A stretch of DNA of 28,727 bases from a virus, in IMG/VR virus record IMGVR_UViG_3300022874_000030, positions 1 to 28,727 of that record. The stretch is one strand, 5' to 3'. Under the pieces are notes generated by a model. The model had not been told where the DNA came from and did no database searches. It was given only the letters and a program-made list of their open reading frames with translations. How positions within the stretch are numbered: position 1 is the stretch's first letter; the number at the start of each line of letters is the position of its first letter. The translations under genes and the position numbers were made by a program. This document shows positions 1-6,439 of this stretch, one piece after another.

Positions 1-48
1 TCACAGCAGTTAGATCCTGGTATGAATACACCGAGTCAGATTGGTTAG
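1..48 (+). CDS. C-terminal end of an upstream gene, cut by the window edge
   Basis: The first 48 bases read in frame as SQQLDPGMNTPSQIG followed by TAG. This is the last part of a gene that starts outside the window. In phages with this order (small head genes, scaffold, N4-gp56-type capsid), the gene in this place is often the portal protein, but 15 residues are too few to recognise a family. The portal suggestion rests on position only. Confidence 0.45.
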   Translation, partial: SQQLDPGMNTPSQIG

Positions 49-66
49 AGGTATTTTATTAAACCT

Positions 67-82
67 GGTGATGAGAATCACC
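67..82 (+). other. Small RNA hairpin with GAGA tetraloop
   Basis: GGTGAT (67-72) pairs perfectly with ATCACC (77-82) across a GAGA loop, a GNRA-type tetraloop. It lies between the stop at 48 and the start at 103 and has no T-run after it, so it is not an obvious terminator. It may stabilise or process the mRNA; this is inference. Confidence 0.4.
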
Positions 83-102
83 GTTTCCAAGAAAGGCCGA
101 AT

Positions 103-321
103 ATGGCAACAAAAAAGTTCTACGGCAAAACATTACAAAATTCTAGCATGCTACCAGGTGGTGGTTTTGCTGGTCTTCCAGAAAATGTTGTAATGAAGTC
201 TTATGCAGACAAAAGCCCATCACTTGATTTCACATTAAATGATTCGTTGTCTGGACTCGATGAACAAATCTTAAAAGATTCAAACGGAATTAAAGGACAA
301 CTTGCAAAAAACAAGTATTAA
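103..321 (+). CDS. Small conserved-looking head-region protein, function unknown (72 aa)
   Basis: A 72-residue soluble protein with no membrane segment. It opens with MATKKFYGKTLQNSSMLPGG and has a glycine-rich GGGFAGLPENVV stretch near residues 19-30. The Met at 103 is chosen because the MA- start matches the neighbouring genes and a purine-rich AAGAAAGG lies just upstream. Small soluble proteins of this kind are common between portal and scaffold genes in podovirus-like phages, but I do not recognise a named family. It is followed directly by a strong intrinsic terminator, so it may be the last gene of the upstream transcription unit. Confidence 0.75.
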   Translation: MATKKFYGKTLQNSSMLPGGGFAGLPENVVMKSYADKSPSLDFTLNDSLSGLDEQILKDSNGIKGQLAKNKY

Positions 322-328
322 TTGTTTA

Positions 329-355
329 GGGGCGGCTCACTCCGTCCCTTTTTTT
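329..355 (+). terminator. Rho-independent terminator
   Basis: GGGGCGG (329-335) pairs with CCGTCCC (342-348), giving seven pairs with one G-U, around the six-base loop CTCACT. Seven T residues follow (349-355). It lies directly after the 72-residue gene and ends or attenuates rightward transcription there. Confidence 0.9.
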
Positions 356-365
356 AAGGAATGAT

Positions 366-527
366 ATGCCAGCATCAGTAAGAAAAGATGATATTGCTAA
401 GAAAATAGCCATCGACATCCTTGGTGAACCAACCAACAGTAAAGTATTGAAGAAGAGAAAGAAAACGCCTAAAAAAAAGGAACCAGAACAAGCTGAACAG
501 TTCTCTCAGTTTGAAAATATTAAATAA
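366..527 (+). CDS. Small basic protein, function unknown (53 aa)
   Basis: This short gene starts at the second of two nearby ATGs. The first, at 361, stops after six codons, whereas 366 opens a 53-codon frame preceded by AAGGA (356-360). The protein starts MPASVRKDDIAKKIAIDILG and carries a lysine/arginine cluster (KKRKKTPKKKE) near residues 29-39, then an acidic, glutamine-rich tail. The basic patch suggests nucleic-acid or scaffold contact, but this is not specific. It sits between a terminator and the next small gene in the head cassette and its stop is followed by AAGGAG for that gene. Confidence 0.6.
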   Translation: MPASVRKDDIAKKIAIDILGEPTNSKVLKKRKKTPKKKEPEQAEQFSQFENIK

Positions 528-541
528 TAAAGGAGATTTGG

Positions 542-784
542 ATGGATAAAGTAGTAGAAAAGAAAAATGTTAAATGTTCTATGAAGCATCGTAAAGCTAA
601 AGTAAAAATTCCAAAATATGCTCATGGCCCCCATTTTAAAGAAAGGGTTCTTATGAAGTTTTTAAGTATTCTTAATTTATTAGTTCTTTATGTGCGAAGA
701 CTTAAAAATGTATTTCGCGATAATCGTTTGGTTAGTCAAATGAAACAAACTAATGAAAAGGATTCTGGAAAGCATGAAAAGTAA
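542..784 (+). CDS. Small basic protein with a hydrophobic stretch, function unknown (80 aa)
   Basis: An 80-residue, strongly basic protein. The start follows a clear AAGGAG (530-535) at suitable spacing. Residues about 38-50 (LMKFLSILNLLVLYV) are hydrophobic and could be a short membrane segment or an amphipathic helix; the rest is rich in Lys, Arg and His. Its stop overlaps the likely start of the next gene in the sequence ATGAAAAGTAA, which suggests translational coupling. I do not recognise a family. Confidence 0.65.
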   Translation: MDKVVEKKNVKCSMKHRKAKVKIPKYAHGPHFKERVLMKFLSILNLLVLYVRRLKNVFRDNRLVSQMKQTNEKDSGKHEK

Positions 785-1286
785 GTTCAAGGGGCAAAAT
801 AGGGATACTGTTGGTTCACTTGCACTTAAAATGCAAGAAGAAGAATTGTTAAATCCTTCACAGCATAGCGTTATCGATCAAGCTCGCGAGCAAACAAAAG
901 ATTTCGACAAAAATATACATCTCTGTATAAAAGAAAATAAGAACAAGCCAGAATTTAAAAACAAAGATTTTTATATTGTTGTACTTGTTAAAAAAGAAAA
1001 GCTTATGCAGAATGTTAATCGTGCTATGTTTTATGCTCGTCAAACATGTCCTACTCCACAATACGATCAAATATTATATAAATTCTATAAAGACGGGCGA
1101 ATAGATTTCCTATGGGTTGTTCCTACTAGGGATATAGCACGATTCATGATTAATAATAAAGCATTAGTACATCCAGAAGAATATAAACTTTTACAGTACG
1201 TTATAGATTATTATGCTGGTAAACTATTAGCTAAAGCAAAAGCATTAAATGGTGAAAAGAAGAATTCAAGTTTTTTAGAGCATTAA
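774..1286 (+). CDS. Head-region protein of unknown function (170 aa from this start)
   Basis: The frame is open from an ATG at 753, but the ATG at 774 gives the usual short overlap with the previous stop (784) and has AAGGA about twelve bases upstream, so I prefer 774. The protein has a charged N-terminal helix region, then a compact-looking domain with VNRAMFYARQTCPTPQYDQ, DGRIDFLWVVPTRDIARFM and a final helix YKLLQYVIDYYAGKLLAKAK. The order of motifs resembles small head-assembly proteins found beside scaffolds in podovirus-like genomes, but no named family is recognised. It lies immediately upstream of the scaffold candidate and is part of the same run of closely spaced genes. Confidence 0.7.
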   Translation: MKSKFKGQNRDTVGSLALKMQEEELLNPSQHSVIDQAREQTKDFDKNIHLCIKENKNKPEFKNKDFYIVVLVKKEKLMQNVNRAMFYARQTCPTPQYDQILYKFYKDGRIDFLWVVPTRDIARFMINNKALVHPEEYKLLQYVIDYYAGKLLAKAKALNGEKKNSSFLEH

Positions 1287-1295
1287 AAGGAAGAT

Positions 1296-2135
1296 ATGGC
1301 AAAAAAAATATGGGATAATGTTCCCGAAGAACCAACCACAACTATAGATCCATCAGCTTCAAACATGTTAGATGTTACTCTTGGTAGCGCTCCCCAACCA
1401 GTAGTGGCCACCGAAGAAGTTATAGCACCTAAAGTTGAAGAAGTTGTTTCTGAAGAAGTGGTTGAAGAAGAACAAGAAGTTGCAGAAGTAGTAGATGATA
1501 CTGATAGACAAAGCAGAAACTTTAAAGAAATGCGTATTGATAGAGCTAGACTAGAACGCGAGCTCGCAGAAACACGTGCTCAATTAGCACAACGTCAGCA
1601 GCCAGCTGCTCAACAGCCAGCTGCTCAACAGCCAGCTAATCAGCAAGATTCTGATAACAATACGTATGAAGATGATGATCTTATTGAGGGCAAACAGCTT
1701 AAGCGAGAAGTTGCTGCTATTAGAAAACAATTACAACAAGCAGAATACGCTCGCAAGATACAAAATGATGAAGCACGATTAAATTCTAGATATAGTGATT
1801 TTGGCAGTGTTGTTAATGCTGATACTATTGCTGTTTTGCGTGATGAAGATCCTGACTTTGCGGAATCTGTTGCAATGTCTAGCGCATCACTTTATTCACG
1901 TGGTGCTTCTACATATAAGAGAATAAAAGAGCTAGGGCTTTATGTAGAGCCATCAGTTAAGGTAGATATAAAGCGTACACAAAAAAATATTGCTAAGCCA
2001 CGTTCGGTTAATTCGATTGCGCCACAACATGGTGATAGTCCATTATCTCAAGCAAATCTTTTTGCAAATGGCTTAACAGAAGATGTTAAAGAAATATTGC
2101 GACAAAAAGTTGCTGCAGCAAAATCTAAATACTAG
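1296..2135 (+). CDS. Scaffolding-like capsid assembly protein (279 aa)
   Basis: Likely an internal scaffold that guides capsid assembly and is later removed. The N-terminal half is disordered and very acidic (VEEVVSEEVVEEEQEVAEVV, about residues 47-66). A charged helix follows (FKEMRIDRARLERELAETRA), then a tandem PAAQQ repeat (about residues 103-114), another acidic run and a coiled-coil stretch (LKREVAAIRKQLQQAEYARK). The C-terminal third is mixed and ends in a basic helix (VKEILRQKVAAAKSKY), typical of scaffolds that touch the inner capsid shell. Position directly before the major capsid gene supports the call. It starts ten bases after the preceding stop with GGAAG upstream. There is no sequence motif that proves the family. 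Confidence 0.7.
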   Translation: MAKKIWDNVPEEPTTTIDPSASNMLDVTLGSAPQPVVATEEVIAPKVEEVVSEEVVEEEQEVAEVVDDTDRQSRNFKEMRIDRARLERELAETRAQLAQRQQPAAQQPAAQQPANQQDSDNNTYEDDDLIEGKQLKREVAAIRKQLQQAEYARKIQNDEARLNSRYSDFGSVVNADTIAVLRDEDPDFAESVAMSSASLYSRGASTYKRIKELGLYVEPSVKVDIKRTQKNIAKPRSVNSIAPQHGDSPLSQANLFANGLTEDVKEILRQKVAAAKSKY

Positions 2136-2147
2136 AAATTCTATCCT

Positions 2148-2197
2148 GGTTGTAGCTCGGTAGTGATTTAGTACTGACTAACTATCGAGTTATAACT
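2148..2197 (+). other. Long RNA hairpin after the scaffold gene
   Basis: Bases 2148-2163 pair with 2182-2197 without interruption (16 pairs, four of them G-U). Inside, TTAGT (2168-2172) pairs with ACTAA (2177-2181) around ACTG, stacked directly on the 3' side and separated on the 5' side by a TGAT bulge. No T-run follows. It is too strong to be chance AT pairing and could be an mRNA-processing or stabilising element between scaffold and capsid messages. Confidence 0.65.
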
Positions 2198-2209
2198 TAT
2201 CTAAAATCT

Positions 2210-2239
2210 TTGCATTTATACTATATGAATATGTATACT
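2210..2239 (+). promoter_or_regulatory. Candidate sigma70-type promoter for the capsid gene
   Basis: TTGCAT (2210-2215) and TATACT (2234-2239) are separated by 18 bases, with the hairpin leader and capsid gene downstream. The region also forms an imperfect dyad (TATACTATAT then ATATGTATA), which could be an operator. Transcription would start near 2246, giving a leader of about 145 bases. Judged by eye only. Confidence 0.45.
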
Positions 2240-2253
2240 TAAATCGGCCGTAC

Positions 2254-2323
2254 GGAATTCGCCAATCCAAATCTGACTGAAGTGGGATTCGTCAACCCAG
2301 ACTGATTAGAGACTCGTCAACTC
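2254..2323 (+). promoter_or_regulatory. Three tandem bulged-A hairpins in the capsid leader
   Basis: Three copies of one structured motif lie at 2254-2268 (GGAATTCGCCAATCC), 2284-2298 (GGGATTCGTCAACCC) and 2309-2323 (GAGACTCGTCAACTC). Each folds as three closing pairs, one unpaired A on the 5' side, two further pairs and a four-base CGYC loop. The closing stems differ but stay paired (GGA/TCC, GGG/CCC, GAG/CTC), while the bulged A and the loop are kept. In the third copy one inner pair is a C-A mismatch. GACTGA follows the first two copies (2275-2280 and 2300-2305). Such covariation indicates selection at the RNA level. Bulged-A hairpins are known binding sites for phage coat proteins in RNA phages; a regulator-binding role here is inference. 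Confidence 0.6.
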
Positions 2324-2335
2324 ATTGAGTTGTTG

Positions 2336-2371
2336 TTACATCATTTATTTGATGTGATTTTTGTTGTTTTT
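2336..2371 (+). terminator. Terminator-like hairpin (possible attenuator) before the capsid gene
   Basis: TTACATCA (2336-2343) pairs with TGATGTGA (2350-2357), eight pairs with one G-U, around a TTTATT loop. A T-rich tract follows (2358-2371, only two G residues break it). It lies only about 20 bases before the capsid start, so it would stop transcription before the gene unless it is prevented from forming. The stem is AT-rich and so only moderately stable. Confidence 0.5.
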
Positions 2372-2390
2372 ATATCATATGGGAAAACAT

Positions 2391-3341
2391 ATGGCAATCG
2401 TAACAACGAGTACTTTATCTGCTCCAGTCCAACAATCATTTGATGGAAGACTGCTTAGCATTAAAGCACCCAATCTAATTCATACAGTTGCTGCTTCTTC
2501 AAGAACTATGCCTGCAAACGCTGGGAAAACCCTCAGAATGCGTCGCATGGATAAATTAGCAACAGCAACCGTTCCTCTCGGAAATACGGGGGATACACCT
2601 CCAAGTTCACCTTTATCTGCAATGGACATAGATGCAACTATTGGCTTCTATGGTGCATATATTCAAATTAACGAACAAGTAACATTGCAATCAGAAGACC
2701 CTGTCTTGAACTCAGCAGTGGAATTGCTTGGAATTTGTATGCGTGAAACTGAAGATGAACTAACTCGTGAAATGTTAAATTCAACTGCGACTGTAATTAA
2801 TTGTGTTGGTGGTGTCAACGGTGATTCTCCAACAGAAATTACAAAATCTGATGTTGATGTAATTGTAAGCAGTTTGCTTATGGCAGATGCTTATACTATT
2901 ACTGAAGGCATTCAAGGTGAAAATCGCTTTGGAACAGCTCCAATTCGTGACGCATACATAGCAATGGCACATTCAAAAATGTCGTCAGAGCTAGAAGGCG
3001 TAGATGACTTTCTTCACAAAAATCAATATCCATCTGGCATGAACGGTCTCCCTTCTGAATGGGGCGCAATTGGTAACATAAGATTCTTATTATCATCTAA
3101 AGGTTCTGTAACTGAAGCTGCTTCTATAAACGGAGAAGATGTTTATAATACCTTTATTTGTGGTAGAGAAGCTTATGCAGTTGTTGATCAAGCAGAATAC
3201 ACTTCACAATTTATTTACTTACCTCCTTCAATTGCTGGTGGCCCATTAGCACAAAATGCTACAGCTGGATTTAAAATGGCTACTGCACAAGCAATTTTGA
3301 ATGATGAATGGGTATTAAAACTTGAAGCGACACTATCGTAA
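2391..3341 (+). CDS. Major capsid protein, N4-gp56-like family (316 aa)
   Basis: Forms the capsid shell. The protein opens MAIVTTSTLSAPVQQSFDGR, has RTMPANAGKTLRMRRMDKLA near residues 38-57, a helix-rich core (EDELTREMLNSTATV) and a conserved-looking C-terminal part with SEWGAIGNIRFLLS (222-235) and a YLPPS segment near 276-280. This pattern and the length of about 320 residues match the N4-gp56 family of HK97-fold capsid proteins. The frame extends upstream to a TTG at 2361 and an ATG at 2379, but the ATG at 2391 gives the family-like MA- start and has GGGA (2381-2384) upstream. It follows the scaffold candidate and a structured leader that may regulate it. Confidence 0.8.
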   Translation: MAIVTTSTLSAPVQQSFDGRLLSIKAPNLIHTVAASSRTMPANAGKTLRMRRMDKLATATVPLGNTGDTPPSSPLSAMDIDATIGFYGAYIQINEQVTLQSEDPVLNSAVELLGICMRETEDELTREMLNSTATVINCVGGVNGDSPTEITKSDVDVIVSSLLMADAYTITEGIQGENRFGTAPIRDAYIAMAHSKMSSELEGVDDFLHKNQYPSGMNGLPSEWGAIGNIRFLLSSKGSVTEAASINGEDVYNTFICGREAYAVVDQAEYTSQFIYLPPSIAGGPLAQNATAGFKMATAQAILNDEWVLKLEATLS

Positions 3342-3350
3342 GGAATAATT

Positions 3351-4367
3351 ATGGACGGAACAAGAATTCAACAAGGTGAATTTACATCTACTGGGATTGA
3401 TATGATCATCCCATTAAGATGTGATGTTGACTGGGTTGAAGTAAGAAATCTGACTAATATTGCTGCATCTACACAATGGGCTGCAACAGAGTGGTATTGG
3501 CAGCGTGAAATGACTGCTGACGATGCAGTTCTGAAGTTTCATTCAACAGCATCTCAAATTGATTCAAGTTCAACATCAGCTATTGGTTTTAACGGAGTAA
3601 CCTATAGAGGGATTTCTCTTATAGATTCTTCTGATAAAACACCTGGTGCTGCAGTTGCAATTACAGCTGGAACAAACGCAACACAACCTGTTTACAGCAC
3701 AGCTGCAACAGGAAGATTAGTAGCTGGAAGTATTGTAAGAATACAAAATACAGATCAATCTAATCTTGGTGGTTTGGATTTCACTGTTGATGCAGTTACT
3801 GTTGATACAGAATTTAGACTTGCAAACACACTAGCAACAGCTCCTGGAATTGTTGCCGGAGCAGCTGGTACATGGAGACTTATTGCTCCAAGTGCAGCAG
3901 TTTATGACATGTTTAAACCAAGAAATCGTGTAATTGCAAACATAACAGCTGCATCTCCTGCTGTTGTTACTACATTAGTTGATCATCAATATACAACTGG
4001 CCAAAAAGTAAGAATGAGTGTTCCTACTGGATGCGGCATGGTTGAAATGAATGAACAATTAGTAACAGTAACATATCTAACAGCTTCGACTTTCTCTGTA
4101 GCTATTGATGCATCTGCTTTTACAGCTTTTGCGTTCCCACTTCCTGCAGCAATTCCTTTCTCACCGGCTCTTGTAACACCGGTTGGGATTGATACTGCTA
4201 GTAACACATCACTTGAAACTGCTTTTGAAAATGCTGGATTTATCGGCATGATTCTTGGCACTTCAGGTACTGCTGCTATTGCGCTTGGAAGTCCAGGCGG
4301 AACTACTGGCGATGTAATAAAGTGGCGTGCGGGCAAGTCATTTGCGACTGACGTACCTACTCTTTAG
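3351..4367 (+). CDS. Virion protein with FCCH-like beta modules (338 aa)
   Basis: Likely a head-decoration or head-fibre protein. The N-terminal part (residues 1-60) is a small beta domain (IIPLRCDVDWVEVRNLT). Two modules follow that have the pattern phage annotators label ubiquitin-activating-enzyme E1 FCCH-like. The first covers about residues 112-185 (GRLVAGSIVRIQNTD ... FTVDAVTVDTEFRLAN). The second, about 196-265, is clearer (VDHQYTTGQKVRMSV ... NEQLVTVTYLTASTFSVAID). The C-terminal 60 residues are small and glycine-rich. These modules are common in phage virion proteins and say nothing about ubiquitin. Its place directly after the capsid gene, with a ten-base gap, and a terminator directly after it suggest high-level expression with the capsid. 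Confidence 0.7.
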   Translation: MDGTRIQQGEFTSTGIDMIIPLRCDVDWVEVRNLTNIAASTQWAATEWYWQREMTADDAVLKFHSTASQIDSSSTSAIGFNGVTYRGISLIDSSDKTPGAAVAITAGTNATQPVYSTAATGRLVAGSIVRIQNTDQSNLGGLDFTVDAVTVDTEFRLANTLATAPGIVAGAAGTWRLIAPSAAVYDMFKPRNRVIANITAASPAVVTTLVDHQYTTGQKVRMSVPTGCGMVEMNEQLVTVTYLTASTFSVAIDASAFTAFAFPLPAAIPFSPALVTPVGIDTASNTSLETAFENAGFIGMILGTSGTAAIALGSPGGTTGDVIKWRAGKSFATDVPTL

Positions 4368-4375
4368 TATTATTT

Positions 4376-4408
4376 AGAGAGGGAGATTAAACCCTTCCTC
4401 TCTTTCTT
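4376..4408 (+). terminator. Rho-independent terminator after the capsid-decoration pair
   Basis: AGAGAGG (4376-4382) pairs perfectly with CCTCTCT (4397-4403), and TTCTT follows. An internal GGG/CCC alternative is also possible. The loop is 14 bases long and the T-tract is short, so termination may be partial. Confidence 0.6.
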
Positions 4409-4420
4409 AAAAGGATGAAT

Positions 4421-4816
4421 ATGATAGAAAAAACAAATATAAATAAAAAAGCTAAACCAAACCTTAAGTTTTTACGTGATAAAGATCGCCAAAAAGTAAC
4501 TGGCATTTTTGATTACAAAGAACGACCAGGTCAAACTTTAAAGTTCAGGCTACGAATCTGGAAAGAAGATCCAGTCGAATTTTGGGAATTTGTAGATGGT
4601 CAAACATATACAATACCATTAGGTGTTGCTAAACATTTAAACAAAAATGGTATAAAAACTGCTCATAAATTTGTTGCAGATAGAAGTGGTTTACCTCGAA
4701 CAAAAGTAAGTAAAAAAATAAGACGTTTTGGTTTCCAAAGTTTAGAGTTTATGGATCCAGCTGATTTTTCAACTGCAGACAGTGATCTTATTACTATCGA
4801 AAACGTTATAATTTAA
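4421..4816 (+). CDS. Virion-region protein of unknown function (131 aa)
   Basis: Two ATGs stand six bases apart. The one at 4415 directly follows AAGG with no spacing, while 4421 has AAGGA at five bases, so 4421 is preferred. The protein has a basic N-terminus, then a beta-rich domain (FDYKERPGQTLKFRLRIWKEDPVEFWEFVDGQTYTI), the segment PLGVAKHLNKNG and a C-terminal part with KVSKKIRRFGFQSLEF. The pattern recurs in phage structural cassettes near the adaptor, but I know no function for it. Placed between the capsid genes and the adaptor, a head or neck component is likely. Its stop is followed at once by the 5' arm of a long-range stem that encloses the next start. Confidence 0.7.
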   Translation: MIEKTNINKKAKPNLKFLRDKDRQKVTGIFDYKERPGQTLKFRLRIWKEDPVEFWEFVDGQTYTIPLGVAKHLNKNGIKTAHKFVADRSGLPRTKVSKKIRRFGFQSLEFMDPADFSTADSDLITIENVII

Positions 4817-4817
4817 G

Positions 4818-4914
4818 GTGTAAGCCTGCGTATAAATAGGAGTTCATATGGCAAGTCCCGATGCATCGCTTTCAAAATTAGAATCAATTAGAACTAAAAT
4901 ACGCAGGCTTACGC
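4818..4914 (+). promoter_or_regulatory. Long-range stem enclosing the adaptor ribosome binding site
   Basis: Bases 4818-4833 (GTGTAAGCCTGCGTAT) pair with 4899-4914 (ATACGCAGGCTTACGC): 16 consecutive pairs, one of them G-U. The 65-base loop holds AGGAG (4838-4842) and the ATG at 4848. The 3' arm lies in coding sequence for residues about 18-22 of the adaptor (IRRLT). A translation-control or start-presentation element is likely, by inference. Confidence 0.6.
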
Positions 4915-5840
4915 GTAGTCCTTCGTCTGCGCAAATAACTAATGCACAAATAGATGATTATATAAATACGTTTGTGCTTTATGATTTCCCTGAATATATA
5001 CAAAATACGACTTTAACATTTTATACATCAGCTAATGTTGATACGTATAAAACAAACACAGTAAATGAAGATAATCCATTATATAATTTTAAGAATATTT
5101 ATAATGAAATTTATTCGCCAATTTATGTTAATGGTACAAAATCATATCTAACGCTAAGTCGTAATGAATTTTATGATATGTATCCACAGACGCGATTTGC
5201 AGAGATTATTGCAACTGGAAATGCAGTATTAACTAATTTTACTGGAACATTAAATCATTCTCCAGTCTTACAAGGTTCTGTTTCTATTGATGCAATTTAT
5301 GATTCTACGTCAGATCAAATGAATTTTCATGACATTCCTACTGAAAATGCAACAAGTGGTTTAATTGGACGAACTGGAAATCTTTATCTTCTTAATAATG
5401 ATACAACTTCATACGGAACAATTAATTATGTTACCGGTGTGTATGATATTACATTTCCTAATGCACCAGATACGGCAACAAATATAAATGCACAATATTA
5501 TTCATATCAAGCTGGAAAACCAACCACTATATTTTTTGATAACAAGCAATTTGTTTTGCGACCTGTTCCAGACAAAGTATATAAAATAGATCTCAGTGTA
5601 CTTAAACGTCCAACTGCATTATTAACAGCTACGCAAACTCCTGATCTTTCACAATGGTGGCAGTATATCGCTTATGGTGCAGCTAAGAAAATATTTGAAG
5701 ATCGTATGGACATGGACAGTGTACAAGCAATATTTCCAGAGTTCGAAAAACAACGTCTTAATGTTATTGAAAGAAAAATATTAAAGAATTCAGCCAAGAG
5801 AGCAGCAACTATATATCGTAGTGGCGGCAACTTATTATAA
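4848..5840 (+). CDS. Head-tail adaptor/connector protein, SU10-adaptor-like (330 aa)
   Basis: Likely forms the ring that joins the portal to the tail. The N-terminal helices (LSKLESIRTKIRRLTRSPS, then ITNAQIDDYINTFVLYDFPEYI, about residues 8-51) have the pattern of phage adaptor proteins: an R-L-T-x-S-P-S turn followed by an aligned Q-I-D-D-Y-I-N helix. The central part (about 55-235) is a beta-rich insertion. The C-terminal region returns to helices (WWQYIAYGAAKKIFEDRMD, about 270-288, then a long basic helix FEKQRLNVIERKILKN). AGGAG precedes the ATG. The start lies inside the loop of a 16-bp RNA stem. The family call rests on the terminal helices and gene order. Confidence 0.65.
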   Translation: MASPDASLSKLESIRTKIRRLTRSPSSAQITNAQIDDYINTFVLYDFPEYIQNTTLTFYTSANVDTYKTNTVNEDNPLYNFKNIYNEIYSPIYVNGTKSYLTLSRNEFYDMYPQTRFAEIIATGNAVLTNFTGTLNHSPVLQGSVSIDAIYDSTSDQMNFHDIPTENATSGLIGRTGNLYLLNNDTTSYGTINYVTGVYDITFPNAPDTATNINAQYYSYQAGKPTTIFFDNKQFVLRPVPDKVYKIDLSVLKRPTALLTATQTPDLSQWWQYIAYGAAKKIFEDRMDMDSVQAIFPEFEKQRLNVIERKILKNSAKRAATIYRSGGNLL

Positions 5841-5853
5841 AGGAAATAAAGTA

Positions 5854-6429
5854 ATGGCGTATAAACCAGGAATTCCACTTTCGACCGATATACCATCTCA
5901 AAGTCAAGGCGATATATCTACTAATTTTGCAGGTTTAAAGACATTTATTGAAATAGATCATGTTGCAATTGATGATGTCAAACAAGGTAAACATAATAAG
6001 GTAACGTTGCCAATATTGGCAACAGCGGATCAACCAACTACCGGTGCTAGTGAAGTAGGAATTTTTTCACGTACCTCTACAGAAACTGCTAACAAAGAAT
6101 TAGTATTTTTACCAGAATCTACTGCACCTGCTGATGGAATTGAATTTACTGCAGCTCTTAAAAATGTAAATGGATGGACAAGATTACCTTCCGGTATTTT
6201 ATTAAAATGGGGAACTTCAGGCGTACTTGCAATAAATGCTGGTTCTTTTTCTTTTCCTGTTGCTGGAACTGTTCCTGTATTTGCAAATGTCTATTCTGGC
6301 CAACTTACAGTTGCTCAGACCGGAAGAGATAAAACTGTAGCAATTTCAGCTCTTTCAACTACTACTGTTACTACTTGGAATTCAAGTAGTTCTACAACTA
6401 GAGTACGTTATTTAGTAATTGGTGATTAA
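5854..6429 (+). CDS. Tail fibre or knob protein with gp53-like C-terminal domain (191 aa)
   Basis: The open frame begins at a GTG at 5821 inside the adaptor gene, but the ATG at 5854 has AAGGA (5840-5844) at the right distance and opens MAYKPGIPLSTDIPSQSQGD. This N-terminal segment (DIPSQSQGDISTNFAGLKTF) is a typical virion-anchoring start. The C-terminal half (about residues 115-191) has GWTRLPSGILLKWGTSG, a serine/threonine-rich run and ends RVRYLVIGD, matching the gp53-like tail-fibre tip domain (a beta-sandwich that binds the host surface). It lies between the adaptor and nozzle genes. The gene is short for a fibre, so it may be a small tail knob or an anchor for other fibres. Confidence 0.65.
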   Translation: MAYKPGIPLSTDIPSQSQGDISTNFAGLKTFIEIDHVAIDDVKQGKHNKVTLPILATADQPTTGASEVGIFSRTSTETANKELVFLPESTAPADGIEFTAALKNVNGWTRLPSGILLKWGTSGVLAINAGSFSFPVAGTVPVFANVYSGQLTVAQTGRDKTVAISALSTTTVTTWNSSSSTTRVRYLVIGD

Positions 6430-6439
6430 AAGGAGAGAT

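Noticed and set aside
2148-2200. tRNA-like look of TAGCTCGGTAG after the scaffold gene
   Set aside because: The sequence folds as one long hairpin, lacks a T-arm with GTTCRA, an acceptor stem and an anticodon arm in place.
2361-2390. TTG at 2361 or ATG at 2379 as the capsid start
   Set aside because: The T-rich start falls inside the terminator-like tract; the ATG at 2391 has GGGA at suitable distance and gives the family-like N-terminus.
5100-5130. A further copy of the TTCGCCAA hairpin motif inside the adaptor gene
   Set aside because: The flanks do not pair (TTT against TTT), so the stem cannot form; it is a chance match in coding sequence.
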